64,000 nt of DNA from Umbilicaria muhlenbergii (GCA_000611775.1 KK106982.1:6930285-6994284); one strand, 5' to 3'. Numbered from the stretch's first letter, positions 1 to 10,447 are shown. Program-made: numbers and translations. The notes: a model not told the origin generated them from the letters alone.

Positions 1-419
1 AGTACCGCTATTGCATAGTGCATACAACTCACGAGTCAGTGAGAGCGGAGGTCGGGGAAGGTAAACACGGAAAAGGCCAAGGGGACATGGGTGACGAAGC
101 AGAAGCTGAGGAACTTGAGGGAGAAGACGAGAACGCCAGTGACGATGTCCGCGGGTCCGAAGATAGCAACGAGGGCGTCACTGAAGGTGAGGAAGAGGAG
201 GATTGCGCTGATCATGCGGCTGCGATGGAGCCCAGTGAGAGACGAGTTGCGATTCAGGCTTTCGGGGAAGATAGGATGAATCTAGAGAGTATGGAAGGTG
301 GTGACAACGGAAGAAAAAGGAGCTTCCAGGGCGAAGATCTTTTGGAGGGTAACTCTGCTGGTAGCGGTCGCCAGCGTTTAGAGACTACCCATAATTACCG
401 AAAAAGAGTGAAACGTTGA
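1..419 (+). CDS. TET/JBP-like 2OG-Fe(II) oxygenase paralogue, last exon only (5' partial)
   Basis: The window opens inside this gene, so only the final exon is visible, read from base 3 to a TGA at 417-419. It starts with YCIVHTTHESVRAEV, which matches CVVHTTHDSVRAQV at the same place in the gene at 1855-2594, so the two are tandem paralogues. In 2-oxoglutarate oxygenases of the TET/JBP type found in fungi, this strand follows the distal iron-binding His and carries the Arg that holds the 2OG carboxylate. After about 20 residues the protein becomes very acidic and low in complexity (E/D-rich runs), then ends in a basic RKRVKR that could act in nuclear import or nucleic-acid contact. The family assignment rests on the complete neighbour; the tail alone would not identify it. 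It may be transposon-linked, as many fungal members of this family are. Confidence 0.55.
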   Translation, partial: YRYCIVHTTHESVRAEVGEGKHGKGQGDMGDEAEAEELEGEDENASDDVRGSEDSNEGVTEGEEEEDCADHAAAMEPSERRVAIQAFGEDRMNLESMEGGDNGRKRSFQGEDLLEGNSAGSGRQRLETTHNYRKRVKR

Positions 420-762
420 AACTCTATCAAGGGCATTTCGACTGTAGTGACTTGACGACTATGTGATCGATGGATCTGCATCTATTGTTCAACACAGCTC
501 TTCTAAGGGTCTCTCATCCACGCATCGGAGCATTGTTGGGAGTAAGTCTATATGTAAAAAGTCAAGAGAATCTCAACTAGGAGGGTGGTGAGGCATTTGA
601 AAGATTAACATAGATACGAAACCCTTAGGCCCTGTGGTTTCAATATATCTGCCGCGCTATACATTCATTTCAGTTTTCGTGATACGCAATCCTCCGTCTC
701 TTAGTCGAGCCTACCCTTCAGGCCTCTTGAATCGACCACGTCTAAGTCCTTTATAACGGCTA
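420..762. other. intergenic, nothing recognised
   Basis: No frame here looks coding and I see no repeat or RNA gene. It is the 3' flank of the partial oxygenase gene. Confidence 0.5.
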
Positions 763-1350
763 TTGACTCCTCAAACCTGCCGAAGGCATTCCGGCCATTG
801 GAAAGCTCTACTCCTCTGTGGAACCACCAAGCCTTCCTGGTGCACACAGGCATCCTCTTCATACACAATTCTTCAACAAAACTCTGACTTCAGTAATGAC
901 GAAAGCTACTCTGGGCTGTCCCTCATTGACCTTAAGCACATCTAGATATATCAGTCATGACACCCTCAATGCCCGGCAAAGTCGTGGCTTCGACAGCACT
1001 AACGCCTGGGATCGCGCTAGGTAGTCCCTATGCTTCCAGCAACACCACGCCACGAGCGAGTGTCGATGGTTCTAAGCTGGCGCGGTGAAGGGTGGGAAAG
1101 CCCATTGGAGATAGTGGTCAAGGCCAAAGTACTACATTTACCGCTCAACTCAATCGCAACACACAAGATAGCGAAGGCCAAACAATACCCATTGATGATA
1201 CTTTGGCAGCGCCTGCAGCGCGATTACTCGCAGTTGGCACTACACAGCGATGCGCATCACGATCAGCACTTGGAGCTTGAGGGCCAACGATGAGCTGAGG
1301 GAGCAGGTAGAGAGGTGGAAGGTCGCGGCAGAGAGGGAACCGCGTTGACC
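763..1350 (+). pseudogene. gene debris related to the flanking oxygenase paralogues
   Basis: Around 821-870 the + strand reads EPPSLPGAHRHPLH. A second piece at 1731-1770 reads KPPQLPDALRHPFH, just ahead of the intact paralogue, so both look like diverged copies of one upstream segment. Farther on, 1295-1346 reads ELREQVERWKVAAEREPR, a coiled-coil-like stretch ending at a stop, and it cannot be joined to the first piece in one frame. I infer remnants of another tandem copy or of the element that carries this family. No catalytic motif of the oxygenase is seen here. The match is short, so confidence is low. Confidence 0.3.
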
Positions 1351-1854
1351 CATAAATATGACGCCGCGATACAAAGATCATTCCCGGTCGCAGTGATGTA
1401 CCAAGCTCTGCGGAGCGACTCTGACTTTTCTGTGTGGTTGTACGGATACTCTTAAGTTCGCCAGAGGGAGGAAAAGAGTGTGGGAGGTTGCATAGCGCAG
1501 TGGCAAAGCTGGCCCCGCAAGTACAATCGAACCGACCGATACCGCCAGAGAGCCTGAGACGGGGCCGCTGTCCGGAATGAGTTTCTGCAAAGGATGCCGA
1601 AAGCGACATCAATCTGGTCGGTGAACAAAACGAAAAGACGTTTGGATTTCATCATAGTTCGGGCGTGTAAGAGGCCTATGGAAGTGACAGTCTTTAGAGA
1701 ATCAAAGATGACCTTCATACATACTTCTCTGTGAAACCTCCCCAGCTTCCGGACGCACTCCGCCATCCCTTCCACGATGAGCTACTTAGGACTCAACCTC
1801 AACTTGCCAAGAGTCATGGCATTTTCCGCTTGTGCTCACATTGCGCACTAGCAC

Positions 1855-2594
1855 ATGACCGGCTATGGAGAGTCGGAAGTGTCTCCGGATGTGATTCGTA
1901 CAAGAGATCTACGCCCGGCTAGCTCTCACGCTGAAAAGCTACTTCATCAGCTTTTGAAGAACGCTTGCGGCCACGTCACGCGAATTGTCGACCACTGGTT
2001 TGGGCTCTTAGATCCGGAAATGCGGGCGCGGTACAAGAGCATCTTTGGAGAAAGTTCCGGATACTGTGGCCTTTCAACCACCGAAGAAGAGGTTGTCTGT
2101 CTACACGTGTTCCTCATCAGGGTTCAAACCGAGTCCCATGTTGAGTTGAGGGATTGGAAGCATGGATATGCTTGGATGGCCCCGTTTGGAGAATTTACTG
2201 GTAAGTCGTTAGTCATTGCGCATCAATCTGCACCGTCGACGTACTAAGACCGCGACCTAGGAGGCGTGTTATGCTATCCGGAGCTGGGGATTCAGATCCT
2301 GTTCCCAGCTGGCTCCATGAGCGGGATCCTGGGTAGAGACTTCGTCCACTTCACCATTGATGTAAGGTTTCCAAATTGCAATTGGTTTTAACAATATAGA
2401 GCTGACCATCGAAGTGGAAAGGAGTACAGGATTGCGTAGTCCATACTACGCATGACTCGGTGCGCGCCCAGGTCGAAGATGGCGAAATTGTGACTGATGG
2501 CCTGGAAGATAGTCATGGGAATGAGAGCGAAGAAGATGGTGATGGAAGAGGTAGGAAGAAGAGGTTGCAAGTGCAGTTGGTGAAAGCGAGGTAG
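1855..2594 (+). CDS. TET/JBP-like 2OG-Fe(II) oxygenase family protein, 208 aa
   Basis: Exons 1855-2200, 2261-2361 and 2415-2594 give 208 residues with no stop. The introns are 60 and 53 bases: GTAAGT to CTAG, and GTAAGG to CGAAG with a GCTGAC branch site. The start is the first Met after an in-frame stop at 1849. The layout fits the fungal TET/JBP-like family: an alpha-helical lead with IVDHWFGLLDPEM, then SHVELRDWKHGYAWM at the first iron site, FGEFTGG.LCYPELGI, then GRDFVHF with the distal His, DWKG, and VVHTTHDSVRA with the 2OG-binding Arg. The first site reads H-V-E where the family normally has H-x-D. The tail is acidic then basic, like that of the partial paralogue at the left edge. Family members oxidise methylated bases or remain uncharacterised, and are often spread by transposons. 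The function here is not established. Confidence 0.6.
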
Positions 2595-3567
2595 GGAGAA
2601 GTAAAGGAAAGAAAGGTTTACAAGGCGGAACGCAAAGCCATCAGGAGCATTGAATCGGAAGAAACGGAAATGCGGTGATTAGCACGCTGCCCTTGGACAC
2701 CTCCAAGGCTGTTGTAGTATCGCTGCAAGCCTCATAGTTATAGCAATACCAACAAGCTAATCGAAGCCCAGTCATTCCGTCTAGCTTCTGCAATATACTG
2801 TTACCCAGCTCTGAGCTTCAGCGTGAAGAGCTAGCACATGCACCACTTCCACCTCCCGAGGAGATGAAGCTTGCGGGGATGATCTTGAGATGGGCAAATT
2901 TCTTCAAAACCATGCGGGATCAGTAAGGGCTATGGTCAAGCTTGCGTCTAGGTACGAGTACATTGGAGCTCTACCTTACATTGGAGCTTCACACAGTTGG
3001 TGCCAGGTGGCCGGTGCCGGTCCAAGCCACGGCTGAAGATGGAGAGTACCAATGTATGTAGAGTTACTTTAGGAAAGGCGTAGTTCGGCCCGATGAAAGC
3101 GCCGGGCGCCAACCCCAGCCTTACAGGCCGTCCTTTCAAACTTGACTTGGGCGGAGCCGCGATCAGATCAAGCTGCAGACCTTCAACTCAACAAGGAAGA
3201 CATTGATGACTCGGACCGCTGACTCGGGCTATGACGGATCATCGCTAAATCAGCCATAAGCCATCCAAATTAGCATCTCCGTGCCTGGGTGGCCGTGACT
3301 TCGCCAAGTCCTCTCTCAAACAGCTATCAGCAGCAGAGCCAGCAGCCGACATTGGCTTCGACGCTCAGGCTCACTCTTCACCAAATCGCTCCAATAGCGA
3401 AACCTACCCTATTCAGGACAAGAGGCCCTTTCCAACATCGCAATCTCGATCCTGTCAATCAAGAGACACTCGCTCTTCGGAACTTGAATACCCCAGCAGA
3501 AGGCGGCATAGAGTTGTTCATATCAAGCTCTGGTCCGCGACCTTGAACCGGCCCATGAGGCTTGATA
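2595..3567 (+). other. intergenic with one short coding-like remnant
   Basis: A + strand frame at about 2818-2925 reads QREELAHAPLPPPEEMKLAG and continues as a hydrophobic helix to a TAA, but I find no upstream exon to attach it to. It may be further debris of the tandem family to its left. The rest, including 3220-3567 just ahead of the STE50-like gene, shows no recognised element. Confidence 0.3.
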
Positions 3568-5277
3568 ATGATGACTTTCCCTACTGCCTACCACGCGGAC
3601 TCGGACGCCGACGACGAATACGAGAGAAGCGTACTTACCTCGCCGATCCTGCGCAACGACTCCGAGTCCTCTCCGACAGACTCGGAACCGCCCTCAGCGG
3701 AACACACTCCGACTACTTTTGGCGGACATATAGATGCCGATAGAAGTTCGCCGCGGTCTATCATAACAGAGTGGACGGCAGATGAGTGTGCGAACTTTGT
3801 CTCGAGCCTGGGCTTGTCACAATACTGCGACAAGTTTTTGGGTACGTGCCCTCAGTTGTCTACTGGCCTGATATCTGAGTGCTTGGCTAATATCTGCACG
3901 TTGTATTAGAGAACGAAATTGTCGGAGAGGCGCTGATTGCACTCAAGCATGACGAACTAAAAGAGATGGGAATAACCAGTGTTGGCCATCGGCTCACCAT
4001 CTTGAAGGGAGTGTACGACTTCAAAATCAAACAAGACATACCGATGGACTCGGACCACTACATACCACTATGTAAGTAAACCACTGAATAATGTCTAATG
4101 CGCTTTCCCTGACTCCCTTGAAGCCGCGGAGGCTAGCGTTCAGGACCAAACCGCTACCCAGGACGACATCGCGCGCATAATACAGAGTATCAAGATGCGA
4201 GACGAGCGTATAATACAGGCCGAGTCGGAGTTGAGGCGGGTCACTGACGAGTACCGCAAATTGCGGGAAGAATTGCTCCCAGTCTTTCGGATGGCGAAAG
4301 ATAGGTCCCAGCCTTTGCCGTTTCAACCATCTGCATCTGGCTACAGTCCAGATTATCACAATCATAACGAAGGCATGACTTCGCCAGTTACCTCGCAAGC
4401 ACCGCCCGAGAAGGGCGGCGGCAATTCGTCGCGAAAGTTTCCTACGCAAAAGCTTTTCCTCGGCTCCACACCAAAGACCAACTCGCCGACACAAATACCT
4501 CATTCCATTCCAGAAGGCAAGCCACTGTCTGATACTACTAACCTTGAGCCATCAGCAGCGGTTGCGTTGGCTTCGAACCACCTCGCTGCTCAGACCATCA
4601 ACGGCGTTCCTCCACCATCGAATTCTCCCAGTCAGGTCAATTTGCCCTCACCCACGTCTCCAAGTATCTACAACCAGCAAGCACTACCACCTCATATCTA
4701 CAGCCGTCCCAACGGCAATCCTCAGCCCCCAGCGCACCCTGTCTATTCTCACCCCGCCAACGACCCCTACTCCTCCAACGCGCCAACCCTCGCCGGCTCA
4801 GAACGTGATCGCAGCAACCCTACCCCAACACCAACGGGTCCGAGTCGACAGCCTCGCCAACCAGACGAACCGCCTCCTTCTGGCGGTGGCCAGAGGGAAG
4901 CACCCAGCGTCGACATTGTGAAAAAGTTCCGTGTCAGCGTCGACGATCCCTGCTACAAAGTCTTACCGGCCGCTCTCAAAAAATACAACATCAACGCTCC
5001 CTGGCGGCAATATTCGCTGTATATTGTTTATGGCGACCAGGAACGTTGTTTAGGCCTGGATGAGAAACCGCTGGAATTGTTTAAACAACTTAATCTCGAA
5101 GGGAGGAAGCCGATGTTTATGCTCCGACGGCATGCCACGCCTATGGAAGGTCATTCGGGACCGAGTGCTGGCGGTGGGGCGGGCGGTGCTGGGTTCGATT
5201 CCGCGACGGGGCTGGCCACGTTGAGGGCGCATCAGAGCTCGATACAACTTACGCAGTTACCGGGGGGGGTGCTATGA
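3568..5277 (+). CDS. STE50: STE50-type MAPK cascade adaptor (SAM + RA domains), 529 aa
   Basis: Exons 3568-3841, 3910-4071 and 4124-5277; introns of 68 and 52 bases have GTACGT/GTAAGT donors. The protein bridges Cdc42/Ras-type inputs to the MAPKKK Ste11 in pheromone, filamentation and osmostress signalling in the cytosol and at the membrane. An N-terminal acidic stretch (ADSDADDEYERS) precedes a SAM domain at about residues 65-130 (ITEWTADECANFVSSLGL to HRLTILKGVYDFK). A short coiled coil follows near 150-185. Then comes a long Ser/Pro/Thr-rich linker, and a Ras-association domain near 407-484 (IVKKFRVSVDDPCYKVLPAA to GRKPMFMLRRH). A short Gly/Ala-rich tail follows. Domain order and length fit the filamentous-fungal family. 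Two ATGs lie together at 3568 and 3571; either could serve as the start. Confidence 0.93.
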
Positions 5278-6245
5278 GTGGAGCCTGGCACGGTATCGGG
5301 AGTTTTACCAACGCAACTATACCCTGGCAGGCGCAGACGATATAAATCACTGCGTACTGCGCTGGGGGGGTTGTGCAATGTGGATGTTGTTAGCGCGTTC
5401 GGGGGATTTGAATGTACTGCGAGCGTCGCGCGGGACTTCTTCCACCTCCTTTCCTTGATCTTACGCGGGGGTTTTCTTCACGATGCTGGCCGTTTGCATA
5501 CTCGAATTTGCTTAGTCCATCTGGTGCGTCGTTGGCATGGGAAAAGCTACACTCCACTGGGTTTCTTTTCGTTTCCTTTTCCTGAGTACGGTGGTTCGTG
5601 TCATGGCGTGGGTGGAGGGGACGGCAGCGCGGTTCGGATTTTGTTGTGGGGTGTTTCGAGTGGGGTGTTTGAGGGCCGTGTTGGGGTCTTGTTCGTGTCT
5701 TGGGGATGGACTGGATATCTGTGGTTTTTTTTTTTTACATTCGTGAATGAGGTGGTTTGGGCGGGAGATGGGCGTGCGCACAATGGATGGATGGGCAACT
5801 GGGGCTGGGGGGCTTTCGCTGCGGGCGGGGGGGCAAGTGGTTCAGGGGCGGCGGGTTGTGCCGCCTGGGCTGTGGACCGTGCGGCGTGAGGCATGCCGGA
5901 GGAGGGTAACAGAGTCGCGGCCACTGCTGAACAGTCCAGAAGTATAGATTGGCTGCATTGGACTTGCTCGCTTTGTTGACATGACTATGAGGCACTTGAA
6001 GCTTTTGAAATCTCAATCGCCCCCTTTTTCCCTCATCGCTCATCCTCATCCGCTTCTCCCGCCCCTTCTGCGCTTTGCGCCCTCTTTTCCCTCAACGACC
6101 GTTGAGCAAGGATTCGAAACCCTCACGGCCCTTCCCCCCCCCCGGCCCCCCGCTCGGAGTAACACCCATTCTAGCACCACCTCTGCGTTTGTGAACTTCT
6201 CTCGGGTCCCAAGCGTCCAGCGGTTCGACAACAACAACAACAGCC
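5278..6245. other. 3' flank of STE50 and compositionally biased spacer
   Basis: No convincing gene. A 203-codon open frame directly after the STE50 stop is G-rich with many Trp/Gly runs and looks like a chance frame. A T9-10 run lies near 5728. From about 5990 the + strand becomes strongly pyrimidine-rich. Confidence 0.5.
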
Positions 6246-6860
6246 TCAGTCCACATCCCACTCTATTATCTCGTCTCCCCCTTCATTATCATCCTCATTA
6301 TCCGCCGCTCCTCCTCTTCTTCTTCTTTCCCTCCCCCCCGTCCCCCTCCCCGTCCTATCATCACCATCCTCGCCCCCGACTCTTCCCCTTCTCACCTCCT
6401 GGCTTCTTGCCCGCAACCGCATCCACCCCCCCACTCCTACCCCTACTAGTCCTGATACGAGCAGGTAGCGCAACCATATTAGGAGCGTTATTAGTATGCT
6501 TGTTATCACTAGCGCGACTACTAGTCCGACAAGCAGGATGGGGAGGAGGAGGTCGGCGCGGAGGCGGGGGGGGAGGTCAGAGGAGTGGTCGGCGTGGAGG
6601 TCGGGTTGGGTGTCGGGCGAGAAGGGGTGGCGCGTCGGTTGGAGCGTTTGGAGGAGGGGGGGGAGGAGGGAGAGGATGAGGGGGACGATGGAGGGGGTGG
6701 CTGGGGTGGGGGGCGAAGAAGAGGTGATGGGAGTGGTGGGGATTGTGGGAAGAGGAAGGGGAGGGGAGTGGGGGGTGGAAGATGTGGTGGTGAGGGGGGG
6801 AGGGGAACGGGTGGGGGGAGGTCGATGGTGCGAGGGAGGGTGGGAAGGGCGTCTGTTGTT
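6000..6860. repeat. polypyrimidine-to-polypurine switch block
   Basis: On the + strand, 6000-6430 is dominated by C and T and 6530-6860 by G and A, with a mixed centre. The two halves could pair over short stretches or form triplex-prone DNA. Confidence 0.6.
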
Positions 6861-6863
6861 CAT
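6246..6863 (-). CDS. possible single-pass membrane protein in biased DNA
   Basis: The minus strand has an open frame with Pro/Ser/Thr-rich sequence and a block of about 30 hydrophobic residues (core ILLVGLVVALVITSILITLL). A basic juxtamembrane segment (RLRARSQEVRRGR) follows, then a Gly/Arg tail ending in an acidic DEIIEWDVD. This order (glycosylatable outside, helix, basic inside) is typical of fungal surface sensors. The frame stays open upstream to about 7030, so the start is uncertain and I see no signal peptide; an upstream exon may be missing. The opposite strand is also open over much of the block and encodes a hydrophobic stretch, as expected from the base skew, so this could be chance. 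I do not recognise a family. Confidence 0.33.
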   Translation of the reverse strand: MNNRRPSHPPSHHRPPPTRSPPPLTTTSSTPHSPPLPLPTIPTTPITSSSPPTPATPSIVPLILSLLPPLLQTLQPTRHPFSPDTQPDLHADHSSDLPPRLRADLLLPILLVGLVVALVITSILITLLIWLRYLLVSGLVGVGVGGWMRLRARSQEVRRGRVGGEDGDDRTGRGTGGRERRRRGGAADNEDDNEGGDEIIEWDVD

Positions 6864-7000
6864 GTTCCTGGTGTTTGGGATCGAGGGGTGATTTGGCTTG
6901 GGTATGCTGATGTTGTTTCGTTGGTGACTGTTGTTGTTGTTGTTGTTCGCCGCCTGAGGGCTCTTGCAGAAGGAGTTTTTCTGGTCTTGGGCGTAGGCGG

Positions 7001-7170
7001 CTGCTCTAGGGGGATATGGGTCCTGGTCATGTAAGGTCAGGTATGCAGTGGTGCATCGAGAAGAGGATTTCGTTCAGAGAAAACTGCAGAGACTGCTCTT
7101 GGTGGATATGGAGCTTGGTAAGGTAAGCAGAGGTGCGGCAAGAAGGTGACTCGATCAACAGAAAACTGCA
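7001..7170. repeat. two diverged tandem units of about 92 bp
   Basis: The unit begins CTGCTCTAGGGGGATATGG at 7001 and CTGCTCTTGGTGGATATGG at 7093. Both then run through a GGTAAGGT-like segment to GAAAACTGCAGA. It is a local duplication beside the skewed block; no coding role seen. Confidence 0.5.
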
Positions 7171-7632
7171 GATGGGAGAAAGGACAGGAAGTGGACAAGG
7201 AGAAGGAGGTGCAGAAGTGGGAGACTTTGTAAAATATCTATGTACAACGTATGACTCGCCCATGTAGTATTCATAACCCTACATCCAGACCACGGAGTCA
7301 CACCTCACAGTGAATGCACGCCCAAATGAACCCGCTGACAAGAAATCAAACCCAATGTCCCCTTTCCCAACGGGTACAGGAACCAAGATAACGCCCTCGC
7401 TCTTGCAGTCCGTAGACGCACGCATTCATCACTCCGCGAAATCTAATTAAAACAAACAAGCACTGGTTATGTCCGTTCAGTCCTGCGATCCTGGCTTGCT
7501 GGGTCCGGCTGTGCTCTTACTGTACATCGAGCACGATTCTGGCCAAAGTCCATCATCGGCCATTATTGCAGAGTGCATCCAGGACCGCGTTCCACCAAAG
7601 TTCCGGGGTTTATGTTCTGATAGTTCTCTTGT

Positions 7633-8514
7633 TTATAGAACCCATACTAGCCCAGCAAATACAGCCAGCAGCGCCACCCTCGACGCGCCATCCACTCCCT
7701 TCACACCCGCGCTGATCTCAAAGGGGCTTCCTCCCCCGCCAAACGCGTCCGGGTTGGTGCTGGCTGTCTGGTCGGCCTTGCTGGTGATGACAGTTGCGCT
7801 ACCATCGTTGATGGCTGTTTTGACAAACGTCGGTCGGTCTATGGACGAGCTTGTGCTTGGTGCGGCGGTAGTCAAGGGGGAGAGGGAAGGAGTGGAGGTT
7901 GTCGATTGGGAAAGCGGAACAGGCAGAACGCTGACGGTAGAGGACTGCAAGAAATCGTCATTAACGAAGCGCTTGCAATGCATGGTCGGAAGGGTGGAGC
8001 TACTTACTGTAGTCGTCGTCGACGATGTACTCGACGCCGTAGTCGAAGTGGGAGTGGGAGTGCGAGTAGAAGTGGAATGAGAAGTAGAAGATGTCGTCAC
8101 GCTCATACTCGACGCCACAAGCGTACTTGTCTCGATGATTACCGCACTCGGTGTGCTACTTGCCCCCTGCGTACTGCTCGCCTCTGCTATCGGCGCCACG
8201 TAATTCGGGCACAGCGCGGTGACTCCCTTCCCCAGGAAAAACATGCCAATCAGCGTCGTGGGATCCGCTTGCGATCCGGCGCATGCGCTGTCGATGAGAA
8301 TGGTGACAGTTTGGAGACCGCTGATACAGCTTGTGGAACATGGGTTGCCGTTGGTGAAGTCGGAGGCCGTGCAGCCGCTGATTTGCGAGTTGTAGGCTTG
8401 AGTGCAGGTGTCGGGGAAGTTGGCGATTGTTTGAAATTGGGAGAGGCTGATGGCGAGGGTGGAGGGGAGGAGGAGGAGGAGGAGGCACAGCGTTGGTGTC
8501 AGATAGTGGCGCAT
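7633..8514 (-). CDS. GPI-anchored Cys/Ser/Thr-rich surface protein, 272 aa when spliced
   Basis: Reading from 8514, exon 1 is 8514-8008 and exon 2 is 7944-7633. The N-terminus is a clear signal peptide (LCLLLLLLPSTLAISL). A compact six-Cys domain follows at about residues 35-105 (Cys spacing near 9, 9, 3, 14, 20), a pattern shared by many small secreted domains of Pezizomycotina. Next is a long Ser/Thr stalk that would be heavily O-mannosylated. The C-terminus ends in a hydrophobic tail (ASRVALLAVFAGLVWVL) preceded by small residues, as expected for a GPI site. The 63-base intron (GTAAGT to TTGCAG) is a multiple of three and has no stop, so a 293-residue unspliced form is also open. Role: probably a cell-wall or membrane surface protein; the ligand is unknown. 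Confidence 0.8.
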   Translation of the reverse strand: MRHYLTPTLCLLLLLLPSTLAISLSQFQTIANFPDTCTQAYNSQISGCTASDFTNGNPCSTSCISGLQTVTILIDSACAGSQADPTTLIGMFFLGKGVTALCPNYVAPIAEASSTQGASSTPSAVIIETSTLVASSMSVTTSSTSHSTSTRTPTPTSTTASSTSSTTTTVSSSTLPTMHCKRFVNDDFLQSSTVSVLPVPLSQSTTSTPSLSPLTTAAPSTSSSIDRPTFVKTAINDGSATVITSKADQTASTNPDAFGGGGSPFEISAGVKGVDGASRVALLAVFAGLVWVL

Positions 8515-10440
8515 TGTTGATTGCGGAGAGGTGGGTTTGTGGAGTAGGAGATGTTGGATTATCTGAGGTCTTTCGTGCGCAATATGCTATCGTTTCCGTT
8601 CCTTCGTAAAAGCTCCGGGCTAGGCTGAGATGCGATCGCGAAAGGAGATGGATGTGTGTTCTTGGGTTGTTTGGATGCTATGTAGCAAGGGGCTGGTTTG
8701 TTGATGCTGCAGCTGTGCGTGCGGTTGCGGGTGAGGCCCACAACACAGTGAATGAAGGCAAAGTAAGGTGTGCGGTGGGTATTCCAGATACCACGATGTC
8801 GGTTTCCAAAAGAGGCGTCAAGTCAAATCGTCAAGCAAGATGGATATGAGGAAGAAGGCGCGATCTTCCGGGGAATGCTGGTCAGCTTATGCTGACACCA
8901 CAAGCAGCATTGTTGGGGTCGAAGACACAAAGGGAGGGATTCACGGTGGACAAAGATACGGGGACGATGATCAAGCGCGGCATAAAGGATTAAGGGTGGA
9001 GGCTGGTGTGCTGGTGGGCTGATGTGCTGATGTGCTGATGTGCTGGGTCGGGCAACAAAGGATGGACTGGACGGACGAGGGCCCAGGAGTCAGTCCAGGA
9101 GGTGTTGAGCGAACAATGGGCAATGGGCAATGGGCATTATTCCGGTCGCTTGTCCAGCTTCTTTCCATTCCTTCTCCAGGCAGGCGAGCTGACTGGACAC
9201 GGCCACTGACTGGACACGGCCGGCACGATGGGATGGATGGGATGAGCAATGGGCATGGGCGCGCGATGCAGGCCAATCGTGGGGTGACGGGGATAGTGAC
9301 ACCGTGCATGCAGGCTGCCCAATCACGACGCCGCATCGCCTGCAAATGCGGAATTCGAAGGGTCGAACTTGAAACGCAGTCAATTTGGGTCTTCTATCCT
9401 CGGGTCCTTGGTCGCCTCTTGGCGCCGACGGGCGTTTAGGAAAGGGATCCGAGTTTGGGAGTCGAGCAGTTTGGAGGATTAGAGGCTGACGACTGGACAG
9501 GCTTCAGGCTAGGCTTCAGGCTCCAGCATTCTTCAACTCATTCGCTCCCTTCCCAAGGGCACCTCAGCTTACAGAATAGTCTGTTATAGTCTACCTTGAT
9601 TTAGTCGTCTTGACACACGTATCGTCGCTGTCTCGACTGCCTTCGTTATCTGGTGAGATCAAAGGCCTCCAGGTTAGGTGCAATCTAGGTGGCTGACTGA
9701 TTGTATCGGTCGTATGCCAGTACTATCTATGGCCTGTCACTGCATCCCACCGACCGCCCATATGCACGACATACCCTTCATCGCTTAGGGACTCACTGGG
9801 ATCCAAGTCCAGATTCGCAGCTTCCAAGTCGTCGTGGCTTGCAGCGTTTCTTGACTCGCCTGGGCCTGGGGAGCCCCAACGGAACCAAGGGCAGTCCGAT
9901 GGCGATCGGACCAAGGGCAGTCCCATAGTGATAGGATGGAGAGGAAAGGCCAGTCCCATAGTGATAGGATGATGAGGAAAGGCCAGTCCCGTGGTGATGG
10001 CCAGCCGGCAAGTAGGGTGCTTCCAGAGATAGTCCAGCGCAACATGCAGGACTTGGAATCAACCCTGCTATACTCGGTACGGCGAGATAAAGCTGTGCAA
10101 CGTTCCACTGCCTTTCTTGTTGTCTGGAAGGGCAGGAATGCGCACAATAGCTCGTAAACACGAATCACTCAGCCGGTCGACGCGGCTCTCGTGGTCCCCG
10201 GTGGAGCAAACACTCTGCTGTCACCGTGTGAGGTGTAAGAATGAGCATAGCAGCCTGACACGAGGGACTGCGCCTTGCCTTCGTAAACCCTATCAGCCTA
10301 TGACATGAACAACAGAACAATGAGGCACAGCAAATGCCCCAAGTAGCCACAATCCTTAGCTTCGCCAAGCGGCAACTGCTCAGCCTCGATGGCGTAAGGC
10401 TGGCTCAGCTGCCCACCTCGGCGAGGTTCCTCCGTACATG
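8515..10440. other. long intergenic region with simple tandem repeats
   Basis: No gene recognised in about 1.9 kb. Local repeats: TGCTGATG units near 9004-9045; CAATGGG units near 9113-9138; ACTGGACACGGCC copies near 9190-9222; and GGCTTCAGGCTA-type copies near 9499-9525. Open frames here (for example 9032-9439) run across these repeats and have no family signature. Confidence 0.5.
9885..10004. repeat. minisatellite, about 33-36 bp units
   Basis: Three or more imperfect units share CAGTCCCATAGTGATAGGAT and GAGGAAAGGC. The first unit is the most diverged. Confidence 0.6.
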
Positions 10441-10447
10441 TATATAA
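10441..10447 (+). promoter_or_regulatory. TATA box of the glycine-zipper gene
   Basis: TATATAA lies 114 bases upstream of the ATG at 10561, in a pyrimidine-rich leader. The spacing suits a TATA promoter; no other TATA candidate is closer to the ATG. Confidence 0.45.

Noticed and set aside
5278-5889. 203-codon open frame directly after the STE50 stop
   Set aside because: It is Gly/Trp/Val-rich chance coding in G-rich 3' flank, without domain, leader or splice support.
9032-9439. 135-codon open frame
   Set aside because: It runs through local tandem repeats (CAATGGG, ACTGGACACGGCC) and has no protein-like character.
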